DNA of 5,327 bases from Actinomycetes bacterium (GTDB taxonomy: Bacteria > Actinomycetota > Acidimicrobiia > Acidimicrobiales > SZUA-35). Location of the stretch: NCBI GenBank assembly GCA_024227975.1, contig JAAETV010000541.1, forward strand, positions 1 to 5,327, in the 5' to 3' direction. Made by a program: the position numbers and the translations under genes. This document shows positions 5,202 through 5,327 of this stretch, one piece after another. The notes under the pieces were generated by a model, which was given only the letters and a program-made list of their open reading frames with translations, did not search any database and was not told the DNA's origin. Every line of letters begins with the position of its first letter. Within the stretch, counting starts at the first letter, position 1.

Positions 5202-5327
5202 TCAGGACGGCCTGCTGCTGCACGCATCTCCGGGCAGTTCGACGGGGTGCGAGCGCCCTGGGAGGCGTTCACGCAGGGCCGGAACGGCGCCCCTGAAACG
5301 GGCAGCGGTGTCTGCCGCGCGAAGCTG
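5202..5327 (-). CDS. Possible 3' end of a gene entering from the right, minus strand
   Basis: Forty-one sense codons run from the window edge to TGA at 5202-5204. The translation is protein-like (ADTAARFRGAVPALRERLPG near the edge) and about three quarters of its codons end in G or C. No domain is recognisable from so short a tail. The opposite strand has an equally open frame here, so the strand is uncertain. Confidence 0.2.
   Translation of the reverse strand, partial: QLRAADTAARFRGAVPALRERLPGRSHPVELPGDACSSRPS

Larger units (their letters stand above)
5040..5327. other. Region downstream of the glyoxalase-like gene
   Basis: After the TAA there is a nested inverted repeat (5052-5096, listed separately), then sequence open in more than one frame to the window edge. 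The plus frame continuing the glyoxalase-like gene has no further stop to 5327, with ATG at 5166 but no ribosome binding site. The minus frame ending at 5202 is equally biased to G/C at the third position. Which, if either, is real cannot be decided within this window. Confidence 0.35.

Noticed and set aside
5220..5250. TTCGA near 5236 as a possible tRNA T-loop
   Set aside because: There is no flanking T-stem, anticodon arm or acceptor pairing.
4847..5272. 141-codon minus-strand frame over the end of the glyoxalase-like gene
   Set aside because: It is antisense to a clear VOC-fold coding sequence and has no recognisable domain.

Overview
The window is GC-rich (low-to-mid 60s per cent by eye) and looks like an actinobacterial chromosome. 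Acidimicrobiia is my best guess, from three things: a very short ECF-type sigma factor overlapping a membrane anti-sigma-like gene, a lipoprotein with a long Thr/Ser/Ala/Pro linker, and a small glyoxalase-like protein. The assignment to class is inference. I see no tRNA, rRNA, CRISPR array, insertion sequence or phage gene.

Layout. (1) 217-1910, plus strand: a two-gene operon. A short sigma-70-family protein (217-693) overlaps by ATGA a 406-residue single-pass membrane protein (690-1910) with a large cysteine-containing outer portion. The arrangement suggests a regulator and its membrane-bound controller. (2) 1911-2462: a gap of about 550 bases with two small hairpins and fragmentary coding-like signal on both strands, but no gene I can defend. 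(3) 2463-3428, minus strand: a predicted lipoprotein with a low-complexity linker and a divergent CAP/SCP-like C-terminal domain, convergent with the sigma operon. Just upstream, an unusually good Shine-Dalgarno precedes a 40-codon reading frame that overlaps its start. (4) 3469-4008: a gap with at most one weak small gene on the minus strand (3759-3980). (5) 4009-4350, plus strand: a small membrane-anchored protein with four cysteines. (6) 4351-4643: a geneless stretch whose first half stays open in the frame of the preceding gene and looks like decayed coding sequence. (7) 4644-5039, plus strand: a glyoxalase-like VOC-fold protein with no visible ribosome binding site. (8) 5040-5327: a nested hairpin, then possible 3' end of a minus-strand gene running out of the window.

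How the genes may work together: only the sigma/anti-sigma-like pair has a clear functional link. Three products (anti-sigma-like protein, lipoprotein, four-cysteine protein) are predicted to face the outside of the membrane. The lipoprotein and the four-cysteine protein could be targets of the sigma factor, but no shared promoter motif was found, so that is speculation. I found no convincing new multi-gene system. The most interesting points are the pared-down sigma factor with its non-zinc-finger membrane partner, the small frame with a strong Shine-Dalgarno over the lipoprotein start, and the decayed coding traces in the gaps.
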